Source of the DNA: Chloroflexota bacterium
GTDB taxonomy: Bacteria > Chloroflexota > Dehalococcoidia > JACQGW01
Direction: 5' to 3'
Assembly: GCA_016199325.1 (NCBI GenBank)
Contig: JACQGW010000368.1
Span: 1 to 54,763, forward strand
Length of the DNA: 54,763 nucleotides
Each line of letters begins with the position of its first letter. Within the stretch, counting starts at the first letter, position 1. The notes under the pieces were generated by a model that worked only from the letters and a program-made list of their open reading frames with translations, did not search any database and was not told the DNA's origin. A program made the translations under genes and the position numbers. Shown one piece after another: positions 1 to 7,848 of this stretch.

Positions 1-1032
1 CACGGGAGAGGGGAGACGGGGGGAGACGGGGGATGGGCCCTCACCCCCGGCCCCACTCCCGCCCTGCGGGAGATGGGGGACGGGGGTGAGGGCGGGCCGT
101 TGCTGCGGGCGGCCGAGGCGCGGGCGGCATACGTGGTCGGCGGGGCGTCGGGCGACGTGCGGGACGATGCAGATTCGTCGACCGAGCTGGTGCGACCCGA
201 AAGCGGGAGACCGGGCGCTGAGGCGCCTACTACGAGCTGCGGCGATCCTTCCGCGCTTGGCGTCGGGGGGGAGCCGGGCGCTGAAGCGCCTACTACGAGC
301 CGCGGCGATCCTGGTAGTGTACGGAGAATTGCAGAAATAGGAACCGGTAGCGCAGCGATGCCCGTCGTAACGGGCGTTTTCGGTGCCAGCAGAGAGTTTC
401 TGCAATCCGGCGTACACTACCGCGATCCTTCCGCGCTTGACGCTGGTGGGGAGCCGGGCGCTGAATCGCCAACTACGAACCAGGGTGGCGATTCCGGGTT
501 TGTAGTAGGCGCTTCAGCGCCCGGCCCCCGGTCCGGTCGAGCGGCCCGACCACGGTCAGGAACCGGCTCGGACACGGAGACAGGGCGGGAGGCCGACTCG
601 TTCAGTCTGCTGCCGGACCTCGTCATCGTCGACGGCGGCAAGGGGCAGGTCGGCGCGGCGCTGGCGGCGATGCGGGGGGTGGGCGCCGACTTCGTGCCCC
701 TCGCCGGTCTGGCCAAGGAGAACGAGGAGATCTTCCTCCCGGGGCAGGCCGATCCGATCGTGCTGCCGCGCACGTCGCCGGCGCTCTACCTGGTCCAGCG
801 GATTCGCGACGAGGCGCACCGCTTCGCCGTCGCCTATCACACGAAAGTACGCGGCAAGCGGTCGATGCGCTCGGCGCTCGACGAGGTTGCCGGCGTCGGC
901 CCCCGCCGGAAGGCGGCGCTGCTCCGCCACTTCGGCACCGTGAAGGCGATTCGGGAGGCGAGCGTCGACGAGCTGGCGGCGGTGCCGGGCATGACCCGGT
1001 CGCTGGCCGCCAGGATCAAATCACAGTTGTAG
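1..1032 (+). CDS. uvrC: Excinuclease ABC subunit C, C-terminal part (5' end outside window)
   Basis: Nucleotide excision repair: UvrC makes the incisions on both sides of a lesion in the UvrB-DNA complex. The frame is open from base 1, so the gene enters from the left. From about base 600 the protein is clearly UvrC: the RNase H-like endonuclease core (LPDLVIVDGGKGQ, then LAKENEEIF, then RDEAHRFAVAYH), ending in helix-hairpin-helix repeats (LDEVAGVGPRRKAALL, VPGMTRSLAARI) for DNA binding. The roughly 190 codons before this core do not look like UvrC. They are translated mobile repeats (several copies reading GAEAPTTS, and a MITE at 315-419) in the linker before the nuclease domain, with the frame kept. 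The N-terminal GIY-YIG domain is not in the window. Confidence 0.9.
   Translation, partial: HGRGETGGDGGWALTPGPTPALREMGDGGEGGPLLRAAEARAAYVVGGASGDVRDDADSSTELVRPESGRPGAEAPTTSCGDPSALGVGGEPGAEAPTTSRGDPGSVRRIAEIGTGSAAMPVVTGVFGASREFLQSGVHYRDPSALDAGGEPGAESPTTNQGGDSGFVVGASAPGPRSGRAARPRSGTGSDTETGREADSFSLLPDLVIVDGGKGQVGAALAAMRGVGADFVPLAGLAKENEEIFLPGQADPIVLPRTSPALYLVQRIRDEAHRFAVAYHTKVRGKRSMRSALDEVAGVGPRRKAALLRHFGTVKAIREASVDELAAVPGMTRSLAARIKSQL
211..524. repeat. Cluster of REP-like short palindromes inside uvrC
   Basis: Four copies of a roughly 26-nt unit lie at 211-236, 274-300, 454-480 (plus orientation) and 498-524 (reverse). Each has a small hairpin (GGCGCTGAAGCGCC type) followed by the signature TACTACGA or AACTACGAAC. 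The same unit forms the arms of the palindrome at 3664-3739, and a related one forms the palindrome at 26307-26382. All copies here are translated as part of the uvrC frame. Confidence 0.85.
315..419. mobile_element. TA-flanked MITE, about 105 bp, inserted inside a REP-like copy
   Basis: The ends are imperfect inverted repeats of about 23 bp (TAGTGTACG at the left, CGTACACTA at the right, and GCAGAAA/TTTCTGC inward), each terminating in TA. The interior has no coding capacity of its own. It interrupts a REP-like copy: the flanking sequence (CGATCC on both sides) resumes after the element. TA ends suggest mobilisation by an IS630/Tc1-mariner type transposase, which is inference; no transposase is in the window. 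Confidence 0.7.
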
Positions 1033-1033
1033 G

Positions 1034-1678
1034 ATGGCGAGGGTGATCACGCGTTTAGTCTTGATTCGTCACGCCGAAACGGAGCACAACGCCGAATACC
1101 GAATCTGCGGCTGGACCGATTCGCTGCTCAGCACGCGGGGTCGCGACCAGGCTCACCGGCTGGGGCTCCATCTGGCCGGGCGAGAACGGCTCCAGCGGGT
1201 CTACACGAGTCCCCTCGTGCGCGCCCTGGAGACAGCCAGGCAGGTCGCCCGGCACCACGCGCTGGAGCCGCAGCCGGTCGATGACCTGCGAGAGATGCAC
1301 TTTGGCGAGATCGAAGGGCTGACCGTCGCCGAGTTCCAGACCCGATACCCCGACAGCCACGCCCGGGCGCAGGTCGAGGATGACCTCTCATTCGCCTGGC
1401 CGGGTGGCGAATCCCGCCGGGCGTTCTACGATCGGGTCGTGCTGGCCGGCCGCCGGTTGGCTGCCGACAACGCCGGTCGGACGGTCGCCGCGGTTAGCCA
1501 TGGCGGGTTCATCAGCGTCTTCCTGGCGACGGCGCTGACCGCTGCCCCCTGGAAGTGGCGGGACTTCTACGTGATGAACGGCAGCGTCAGCGTCCTCCGA
1601 TTCGATGACGGACGGGTCGTCGCCGAGCGAATCAACGATACGGAGTACCTGAGCGCAGCGATGGCGCCGAAGGAGTAA
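1034..1678 (+). CDS. Histidine phosphatase family protein (phosphoglycerate mutase-like)
   Basis: Branch-1 histidine phosphatase of 214 aa. The N-terminal signature LIRHAETEHN carries the catalytic His that forms the phospho-histidine intermediate. The second conserved His is in AVSHGGFISVF near residue 155, and the acid residue region is REMHFGEIEGL. Length and motifs fit the cobC/gpmB-like group that acts on small phosphate esters; the substrate cannot be read from sequence. The ATG lies 1 nt after the uvrC stop, suggesting co-transcription. A GTG 9 nt later is an alternative start. Confidence 0.85.
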   Translation: MARVITRLVLIRHAETEHNAEYRICGWTDSLLSTRGRDQAHRLGLHLAGRERLQRVYTSPLVRALETARQVARHHALEPQPVDDLREMHFGEIEGLTVAEFQTRYPDSHARAQVEDDLSFAWPGGESRRAFYDRVVLAGRRLAADNAGRTVAAVSHGGFISVFLATALTAAPWKWRDFYVMNGSVSVLRFDDGRVVAERINDTEYLSAAMAPKE

Positions 1679-1682
1679 TCTG

Positions 1683-2120
1683 ATGGGTGTTATTCTGGGC
1701 AACGAGCTGCCGGAGCAGGCGATGGAGTACCTGCGCGGCGGGCACCCGGTCGTCGTGGCGACGCTGGACGCCGATGGGTGGCCGGAGACGGCGCCCTTCG
1801 GCTGGGTCGTCGCCAGGGATCCCCGCACGATTCGCCTGGCGGTCAACCAGCAGGTCGGCACGTACGCCAACATCCGGAACAACGGCAAGGTGCGCCTCTC
1901 GATCGCCGATGGCGCCATGAACATCTCGGCGAAGGGGCGGGCGACCGTCTTGAAGGGCCGGATGGAGAGCATTCTGCTGCCGACGGCGCTGGTCGAAGTC
2001 CACATCGAAGAGGTGAAGGACGACGCCGTGATGGGCCGGGTCGACGGCGAGAAGATCCGCTGGGAACGCCGCCGCCAGATGGCCTCGGACGACGCAGTCC
2101 TCCAGGAGCTGCTCTCGTAA
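1683..2120 (+). CDS. Pyridoxamine 5'-phosphate oxidase-like FMN-binding split-barrel protein
   Basis: A 145-aa protein with the split-barrel flavin fold. HPVVVATLDADGWPETAPFGWVV is the first beta hairpin of the PNPOx-like family, followed by RTIRLAVNQQVGTYANIRNNGKVRLSI, where family members contact FMN phosphate. Members are small flavin or F420 reductases, or heme-handling proteins; the substrate is unknown. The start follows the histidine phosphatase stop by 4 nt with GGAG just upstream, so the pair is probably co-transcribed. Confidence 0.8.
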   Translation: MGVILGNELPEQAMEYLRGGHPVVVATLDADGWPETAPFGWVVARDPRTIRLAVNQQVGTYANIRNNGKVRLSIADGAMNISAKGRATVLKGRMESILLPTALVEVHIEEVKDDAVMGRVDGEKIRWERRRQMASDDAVLQELLS

Positions 2121-2141
2121 GGGCTGGGCGTCGGGACCGCT

Positions 2142-2177
2142 CTAACCCCCTCTCAGTGGGAGAGGGCGGGGGTGAGG
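2142..2177. repeat. Short palindromic repeat fragment after the split-barrel gene
   Basis: CCCTCTC (2148-2154) pairs with GAGAGGG (2160-2166), flanked by CCCC and GGGGGTGAGGG. Related sequence occurs at 1-100 and at 20828-20905. It could act as a weak terminator after the upstream gene. Confidence 0.5.
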
Positions 2178-2198
2178 GAGCGTGCAAGGCCACGTACC

Positions 2199-2227
2199 TT
2201 CGCCTGCCATGTCCGCCGTGATATACT
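2199..2227 (+). promoter_or_regulatory. Predicted promoter of the class III aminotransferase gene
   Basis: The -35 candidate TTCGCC (2199-2204), a 17-nt spacer and an extended -10 TGATATACT (hexamer 2222-2227) lie about 40 nt before the proposed start at 2266. The -35 is weak but the extended -10 is good. Confidence 0.5.
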
Positions 2228-2265
2228 GAGATGCAGCAGGCCTGTCTCAGGACCAGGAGGATCCC

Positions 2266-3663
2266 ATTCAAGCGCGACACCCCCACATCTGCACACCCTT
2301 GCCCGGCCCCCGCGCCGCCGAGCTGGTCGAGCGCGACCGCCGGGCACTCTCGCCGTCCTATACACGCTCGTACCCGCTCGTCGTCGACCACGCCGAAGGC
2401 GTCTGGATCACCGACGTCGACGGCAACGTGTTCCTTGACTTCACCGCCGGCATCGCGGTGGACTCGACCGGCCACTGTCACCCGCGCGTCGTCCAGGCGA
2501 TTCAGCAGCAGGCCGCCCGACTGATTCACATGTCCGGCACGGACTTCTACTATCCTCCGGAGATCGATCTCGCCGAGCGGCTGGCGGCGCTGTCGCCGAC
2601 CGGGGCGCCGAGCCGGGTCTTCTTCGGAAACTCCGGCACCGAGGCCGTCGAGGCCGCGATGAAGCTCGCCCGTTGGGCGACCGGCCGGCAGAACTTCGTC
2701 GCCTTCCTCGGCGCCTTCCACGGTCGCACCCTCGGGTCGCTCTCGCTGACCGGCTCGAAGGTGCGGCAGCGGGACGGCTTCTTCCCGCTGGTGCCCGGCG
2801 TCGTTCACGTGCCGTACGCCTACCCGTACCGCTGCGCCTTCGGCCGTGAAGGCGACGGCTGCGCGGGCGCCTGTCTCCATTACCTGGAGCACACCGTTTT
2901 TCAGACCATCCTGCCGCCGGAGAGCGTCGCCGCCATCGTCGTCGAGCCGGTTCAGGGCGAGGGCGGCTACGTCGTCCCGCCGCCGAGCTTTCTGCCCGGC
3001 CTGCGAGAGCTCGCCGATCGCCACGGCATCCTGCTGATCGCCGACGAGGTGCAGACGGGCGTCGGCCGGACGGGGAAGCTATTCGCCGTCGAGCACTGGA
3101 ACGTCCGGCCGGACATCGTCGCGCTGGCCAAGGGCATCGCCTCCGGCATGCCGCTCGGCGCGACAATCGCTCGGGCCGATCTGATGGCCTGGCCGCCGGG
3201 TAGCCATGGGAATACCTTTGGCGGAAACCCGGTCTCCTGTGCGGCCGCTCTGGCGACGCTCGACCTGATCGAGGGCGGGCTGATGCGAAACGCCGCCGAG
3301 GTCGGCAGCTTCATGATCGAGCGACTCCGCGAGATGCAGAAGCGCCATTCATTGATTGGCGACGTCCGCGGCCTGGGGCTGATGATCGGCGTCGAGCTCG
3401 TTCAGGATCGGGAGACGCGCGAGCCGGCCGCCGAGGCCGCCAACCGCGTCGTTCAGCGGGCCTTCGAGCGTGGACTGCTGCTGCTGACGGCGGGTCGAAG
3501 CGTCGTCCGATTCAGCCCGCCGCTGGTCCTGACCCACGAAGAGGCCGAAGTGGGCCTGGCTATCTTCGAGGAGGCGCTCTCCGACGAGGCGTACGGCCGC
3601 CGTCCATCGGAGGTCCGCCCGGCATCACGGAGTGATACGAGTGGTCCGTCAATCGTGAGCTGA
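2266..3663 (+). CDS. Class III (acetylornithine/4-aminobutyrate-type) aminotransferase, probable ATT start
   Basis: PLP-dependent omega-transaminase of 465 aa. Landmarks are FFGNSGTEAVEAAMKLAR (cofactor phosphate binding), GAFHGRTLGSLSLTGSK, VEPVQGEGGYVVPP, LLIADEVQTGVGRTGK (Asp holding the PLP ring) and IVALAKGIASGMPLGA with the Schiff-base lysine, Lys289 in this numbering. It probably transfers the amino group of GABA or a related omega-amino acid to 2-oxoglutarate; the substrate is inferred. The first conventional start is a TTG at 2299 with no ribosome site. An AGGAGG at 2255-2260 sits 5 nt before an in-frame ATT at 2266, and starting there adds the PHI-TPLPGPRA-type N-terminus I recall for homologues. 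I therefore prefer ATT. A palindrome lies just after the stop. Confidence 0.85.
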   Translation: MQARHPHICTPLPGPRAAELVERDRRALSPSYTRSYPLVVDHAEGVWITDVDGNVFLDFTAGIAVDSTGHCHPRVVQAIQQQAARLIHMSGTDFYYPPEIDLAERLAALSPTGAPSRVFFGNSGTEAVEAAMKLARWATGRQNFVAFLGAFHGRTLGSLSLTGSKVRQRDGFFPLVPGVVHVPYAYPYRCAFGREGDGCAGACLHYLEHTVFQTILPPESVAAIVVEPVQGEGGYVVPPPSFLPGLRELADRHGILLIADEVQTGVGRTGKLFAVEHWNVRPDIVALAKGIASGMPLGATIARADLMAWPPGSHGNTFGGNPVSCAAALATLDLIEGGLMRNAAEVGSFMIERLREMQKRHSLIGDVRGLGLMIGVELVQDRETREPAAEAANRVVQRAFERGLLLLTAGRSVVRFSPPLVLTHEEAEVGLAIFEEALSDEAYGRRPSEVRPASRSDTSGPSIVS

Positions 3664-3739
3664 GGGTTCGTAGTTGGCGCTTGAGCGCCCGGACCTCGGG
3701 CGGTCGGGGTCCGGGCGCTCAAGCGCCAACTACGAACCC
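3664..3739. repeat. Perfect compound palindrome (paired REP-like units), possible bidirectional terminator
   Basis: Two 32-nt arms (3664-3695 and 3708-3739) are perfect inverted copies around a 12-nt centre. Each arm contains its own small hairpin GGCGCTTGAGCGCC next to the TTCGTAGTT signature seen in the uvrC copies. It lies exactly between convergent genes (aminotransferase stop at 3663, BON gene stop at 3748). Confidence 0.85.
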
Positions 3740-3747
3740 ATCAGTTC

Positions 3748-3975
3748 CTACCCGTACCCCTCACGAGGCCAGATCTCGACCTCGTTGGAGACCCGCCGGA
3801 CGCCCGGCACGGCCGCCGCGACGATGCCGGCCAGCTCCTTGACGGCCGAGGACGGCACCTCGCCCAGCAGCCGGACAGTATTTTCCTCGACGACGACGCC
3901 GATGGCATAGTCACGGGTCGTCGGGTCGTCGAGCAGCGCACGCTCGACCCGGCCAGCGAGCTCATTCGGATCCAC
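3748..3975 (-). CDS. BON-domain protein
   Basis: A 75-aa protein that is one BON domain: ALLDDPTTRDYAIGVVVEENTVRLLGEVPS followed by PGVRRVSNEVEIWP, with the alternating beta/alpha pattern and the conserved glycine. BON domains bind phospholipid or attach small proteins to membranes and larger partners. No signal peptide is visible. I chose the GTG at 3975, preceded by GAGGGTG; a longer version from 4029 adds 18 residues that do not resemble the family. Convergent with the aminotransferase. Confidence 0.7.
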   Translation of the reverse strand: MDPNELAGRVERALLDDPTTRDYAIGVVVEENTVRLLGEVPSSAVKELAGIVAAAVPGVRRVSNEVEIWPREGYG

Positions 3976-4087
3976 CGAGCACCCTCGTCGTGTTGTCTGG
4001 ATGTGCGCCGCCAGCACCGGCGCAGCCATATGTCGTCCCGTAGTCGGCGCAAGAACGGTGCCGCTGCCGCTTCCGCAGGAACGAGGC

Positions 4088-4116
4088 TAGACGGCCGGCC
4101 CGGCGGTCACTATAAT
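4088..4116 (+). promoter_or_regulatory. Candidate promoter of the metallo-beta-lactamase/receiver gene
   Basis: -10 TATAAT at 4111-4116 and a weak -35 TAGACG at 4088-4093 with 17-nt spacing, upstream of the ATG at 4267. The leader would be about 145 nt. Confidence 0.45.
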
Positions 4117-4266
4117 GCGTGTACGATCATCGGGGTCGCAGGTATCGGGGTTGCAGGGCGACAAGCACTCGGCGGCCGAGCGAGAGCCGATACACCGTCG
4201 AATGTGGTCAGACGGCGAGCTCGGCAGGATCTCTGGCCGGGCACGCGAGCACGTCGGGAGGGCGGC

Positions 4267-5628
4267 ATGCAGATTCGATTCTGGGGGACGCGCGGCTCGA
4301 TCGCCAAGCCGGGGCCGACCACCCTGCGCTACGGCGGCAACACGTCCTGCGTCGAAGTCCGAACGGCCGAAGGGACGATCTTCGTCGTCGATTGCGGCAC
4401 CGGAGCGCACGGCCTCGGCCAGGCGCTCCTGGCGTCGGGCATCCGGCCACTGCGCGGGCACCTCCTGATTTCGCATACCCATTGGGATCACATCCAGGGC
4501 TTTCCCTTCTTCACCCCGCTCTTCATTCGGGGCAACGAGTGGGACGTCTATGCGCCGCGCGGGCTCAACCAGCGCCTGGAGGAGGTGCTGGCCGGCCAGA
4601 TGGAGTACACCTACTTCCCGGTCACCCTCGACCAACTGGCCGCGACGATCCGGTACCACGATCTCGTCGAGGGCACCTTCGAGGCCGGCGGCGTCCGGAT
4701 CGTCACCCGATACTTGAACCATCCGGCGCTCACCCTCGGCTACCGGTTGGAAGTGGGCGGCGTCACGATGGTCTACGCCGCCGACCACGAGCCGCACTCC
4801 CGGCATCAGCCCGACCCGGCCCATCTGGCGGCCGATGCGCCGGCCCGACTGGTTCACCGCGAGGACCAGCGGCACGTCGAATTCCTGGCGGGAGCGGACC
4901 TGGTTATCCACGACACCCAGTACACCGAGGCCGAGTATGGCAAGAAGGTCACCTGGGGCCACTCGCCGGCCGAGTGGGCCGTCGACTTCGCCGCCGCCGC
5001 AGGCGTCAAACGGCTGGCACTGTTCCATCACGACGCCCTGCGCGACGACGAGGCGCTCGACCGGCTGGTCGAGGTCTGCCGCCGCCGCGCCGGCAGTGCG
5101 CTGGACGTGTTCGCGGCGGCTGAAGGCATGGTGGTCGATCTGCCGGAGCGTGGCCCAACGGCGGGCACCGCCAGTCGCGCCTTCTCGGCGGTTGTTGGGG
5201 CCCGCGATGCCGAGACGGAAGCCCTGACGGTCCTGATCGTCGACGACGATAGGGACATTGTGCGCCTGTTGACCACGACGCTTAAGCCGGAGGGGCTGCG
5301 CTTGCTCACGGCCTTCGACGGCGAGTCGGCGCTGGCGCTCGCCCGGTCGCAGCGCCCGGATCTCATCCTCCTGGACCTGCTGATGCCCGAGCTCGACGGG
5401 CTGGCCGTCTGTCGGGCATTGCGGAACGAGGCCGACGCGTCAGTGCGCGATGTGCCGATCGTGCTCCTGACCGCGCTGGACGCGATGGAGGATACGGCGG
5501 CCGGCTTCGCAGCCGGCGCCACCGACTACCTGACCAAGCCGTTCTCGCCGGCCTACGTCCGGACGCGCGTGCGCGGCTGGCTCCTCCGGGCGCACGCGGG
5601 AGCGACCAGCGAGGGACGAGACGGGTAG
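4267..5628 (+). CDS. Metallo-beta-lactamase fold hydrolase fused to a response-regulator receiver domain
   Basis: A 453-aa fusion. Residues 1-290 are an MBL-fold hydrolase of the PhnP/RNase Z-like group: WGTRGS near the start, zinc motif HTHWDH (His70, His72, Asp74, His75), a later AADHEPH, and ALFHHDALRDDEALD. From residue 320 there is a full receiver domain: acidic pocket at IVDDDRD, phospho-acceptor Asp370 in ILLDLLMPELDG, and the lysine in DYLTKPFSP. Phosphorylation presumably gates the hydrolase; no cognate kinase is adjacent. The ATG at 4267 has GGGAGG in front; frames starting further upstream add non-conserved residues. It is followed by a broken REC-GGDEF gene. Confidence 0.88.
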   Translation: MQIRFWGTRGSIAKPGPTTLRYGGNTSCVEVRTAEGTIFVVDCGTGAHGLGQALLASGIRPLRGHLLISHTHWDHIQGFPFFTPLFIRGNEWDVYAPRGLNQRLEEVLAGQMEYTYFPVTLDQLAATIRYHDLVEGTFEAGGVRIVTRYLNHPALTLGYRLEVGGVTMVYAADHEPHSRHQPDPAHLAADAPARLVHREDQRHVEFLAGADLVIHDTQYTEAEYGKKVTWGHSPAEWAVDFAAAAGVKRLALFHHDALRDDEALDRLVEVCRRRAGSALDVFAAAEGMVVDLPERGPTAGTASRAFSAVVGARDAETEALTVLIVDDDRDIVRLLTTTLKPEGLRLLTAFDGESALALARSQRPDLILLDLLMPELDGLAVCRALRNEADASVRDVPIVLLTALDAMEDTAAGFAAGATDYLTKPFSPAYVRTRVRGWLLRAHAGATSEGRDG

Positions 5629-5659
5629 CCCGGGGTGGAGTAGCAGGCGGAACAGGGCT

Positions 5660-6082
<423 letters not shown>

Positions 6083-6097
6083 GAACACGGAACAGAA

Positions 6098-6202
6098 CGA
6101 ACCGCAGAGGCGCAGAGGACGCAGAGACGACACAAAGAAAAGACGAACGAGACTGCCGTTTCTCTGCGAGCTTCTCTGCGTTCTCTGCGCCTCTGCGGTT
6201 CG
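6098..6202. repeat. Palindromic repeat, family with CGAACCGCAGAGGCGCAGAG ends (copy 1)
   Basis: The left arm CGAACCGCAGAGGCGCAGAG (6098-6117) has its exact reverse complement at 6183-6202; the middle is AAAGA-rich and partly self-complementary. Related copies are at 23438-23556 and 44341-44459. It separates the broken REC-GGDEF gene from the epimerase. Confidence 0.9.
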
Positions 6203-6234
6203 CTGGGCGCTCCAATTTGGACAAGGAGTTTCTG

Positions 6235-7152
6235 ATGACCACACTCGTCACCGGCGCTGCCGGCCTCGTCGGCCACCAGGTCTGTCGTCTTCTCCACGGC
6301 ATGGGCCGACCCGTCGTCGGCTACGACCGGGTCGTGCCGGCCGACGCGCTCGACGGCGTTCCCTATGTGCGCGGCGACGTGCTCGACACCCCCCGTCTCT
6401 TCGGCGCGGTCAAGGCACACGGCGTCGACGCCATCGTCCACGCCGGCGGCATCTCGGGCCCCATGGTCGAGACCGACAACCCGTTCTTGATCGTCCAGAC
6501 CAACGTCATGGGCACCGCCAACGTCTTCGAGGCCGCCCGCACCTTCGGCGTTCGGCGCGTCGTCTACTGCGGGTCGGGCAGCTCCTTCGGATCGGCTCCG
6601 ACCGACGTCCCGCTGACCGAAGAGACGCCGCTCCGTCCCGGTGACGTCTACGGCGCGACGAAGGCGGCGGGCGACGTCCTGAGCTGGGCGTACCAGGTTC
6701 AGCACGGCCTGGACGTCGTGGTGCTCCGGTTTGCCAGCGTGTACGGCCCGCGCCGCGCCACGGCCTGCGTCATCCATCAGATGATTCGGGATGCGCTGGC
6801 CGGCCGGGAGACCGTCTTCCCGGCCGGCGCAACCCACGGCATGAATCACGTCTATGTCACCGACTGCGCCCTGGGCGTCATCTGCGCCATCGACGCACCC
6901 CGGCCGGCGGCGCACCGGGCGTACCATATCTCGTCGGGTGAATGGAACCGGTTGCCGGAGGTCGCCCGGATCGTCCAGCAGGTGTTGCCGGCGGCACGCA
7001 TTACCGTCGGCCCCGGGCCGCTGCCCGGCAGCAACAGCCACGGGCCGGCGTCGATTGAGCCCGCCCGCGCCGATCTCGGCTACACGCCGAAATACACCCT
7101 GGAGGCGGGTATCACAGAATACGCCGCCTGGCTGCAAGCGCACGCCCGCTAA
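6235..7152 (+). CDS. NAD-dependent epimerase/dehydratase (extended SDR)
   Basis: A 305-aa extended short-chain dehydrogenase. The Rossmann signature is TGAAGLVGHQVCRLL at the N-terminus; the catalytic YxxxK is in VYGATKAAGDVLSW, preceded by the serine region CGSGSSFGSAPTD; LRFASVYGPRR follows. Members epimerise, reduce or dehydrate nucleotide sugars or related substrates; this one's substrate is not evident. The ATG at 6235 has AAGGAG 9 nt upstream and is preferred over the TTG at 6217. It ends convergently with RidA, overlapping by 4 nt. Confidence 0.85.
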   Translation: MTTLVTGAAGLVGHQVCRLLHGMGRPVVGYDRVVPADALDGVPYVRGDVLDTPRLFGAVKAHGVDAIVHAGGISGPMVETDNPFLIVQTNVMGTANVFEAARTFGVRRVVYCGSGSSFGSAPTDVPLTEETPLRPGDVYGATKAAGDVLSWAYQVQHGLDVVVLRFASVYGPRRATACVIHQMIRDALAGRETVFPAGATHGMNHVYVTDCALGVICAIDAPRPAAHRAYHISSGEWNRLPEVARIVQQVLPAARITVGPGPLPGSNSHGPASIEPARADLGYTPKYTLEAGITEYAAWLQAHAR

Positions 7153-7610
7153 GGCTCGACTTCGAGGATCATCTCGATCTCGACCGCGATCCCGTTGGGG
7201 AGCTCGGCCATGCCGACGGCCGACCGGGCGTGGCGACCCCGGTCGCCGAAGACCTGGACCAGCAGGTCGGACGCGCCGTTGATCACCTTCGGCTGGTCGC
7301 CGAACCCTTCGGCGCTCCGCACCATGCCCAGCAGCTTGACGACGCGCTTGACCCGGTCGAGATCGCCCAGGGTCGCCCGGGTCGTCGCCAGCAGACCCAG
7401 CATCACGTTCTGGGCCGCGGCATACCCCTGTTCGACCGTCAGGTCGCGGCCCAGCTTGCCGATGAACGCCGCCCTGCCATCTTGCCGGGGGCCGTGGCCG
7501 GAAAGAAAGAGCAGGTTGCTCACCTGCACGGCGGGGACGTAGTTGGCAACGGGCGTTGGTGGGGTCGGCAGCTCCAATCCCAGCTCCTTGAGGCGCGCTT
7601 CTGCTTGCAT
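7149..7610 (-). CDS. RidA/YjgF family protein
   Basis: A 153-aa RidA-family protein (enamine/imine deaminase fold, homotrimeric in known members). Conserved stretches are NLLFLSGHGPRQDG, GYAAAQNVMLGLLATTRATLGDLDRVKRVVK and the C-terminal EIEMILEV. It belongs to the longer YjgH-like branch with an N-terminal extension. I do not see the Arg typical of active RidA in the usual SRSAVGVAELP position; it reads ARSAVGMAELPNGIAVEIE, so activity is uncertain. Confidence 0.85.
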   Translation of the reverse strand: MQAEARLKELGLELPTPPTPVANYVPAVQVSNLLFLSGHGPRQDGRAAFIGKLGRDLTVEQGYAAAQNVMLGLLATTRATLGDLDRVKRVVKLLGMVRSAEGFGDQPKVINGASDLLVQVFGDRGRHARSAVGMAELPNGIAVEIEMILEVEP

Positions 7611-7783
7611 GCTCGTCGTTCTCCCCTTGCAGCATCGTCGTAGCCGGACCGGCCGCCGGCCCGCTGGTTGGAGTATCCCGCAGCCGACCCTGCGGTGTCA
7701 AGCGTTTTCGGGCATGCGCATTCTGCTGGGCGCCTGACACTCCAATGTGCTTTCGCTGCGCAGGCCCAAAGAACGGTAGGCGC

Positions 7784-7812
7784 TTGACAAAGGCGGCTGC
7801 CCCTTCTATACT
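7784..7812 (+). promoter_or_regulatory. Sigma-70-type promoter of the ArsR-rhodanese gene, with operator-like AT-rich segment
   Basis: -35 TTGACA (7784-7789), 17-nt spacer, -10 TATACT (7807-7812). Directly downstream is an AT-rich stretch with ATTCAA and TTGATT as an imperfect inverted pair (about 7812-7832), unusual in this GC-rich DNA. This is the arrangement expected for ArsR-family autoregulation. Confidence 0.8.
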
Positions 7813-7848
7813 ATTCAATAGATTTCTTGATTATCGAGGAGCGCCCAG

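Noticed and set aside
211..524. Repeated units in uvrC considered as a CRISPR array
   Set aside because: Units are few, irregularly spaced, differ in orientation and contain inner hairpins; spacers are not unique and equal, and no cas genes are near.
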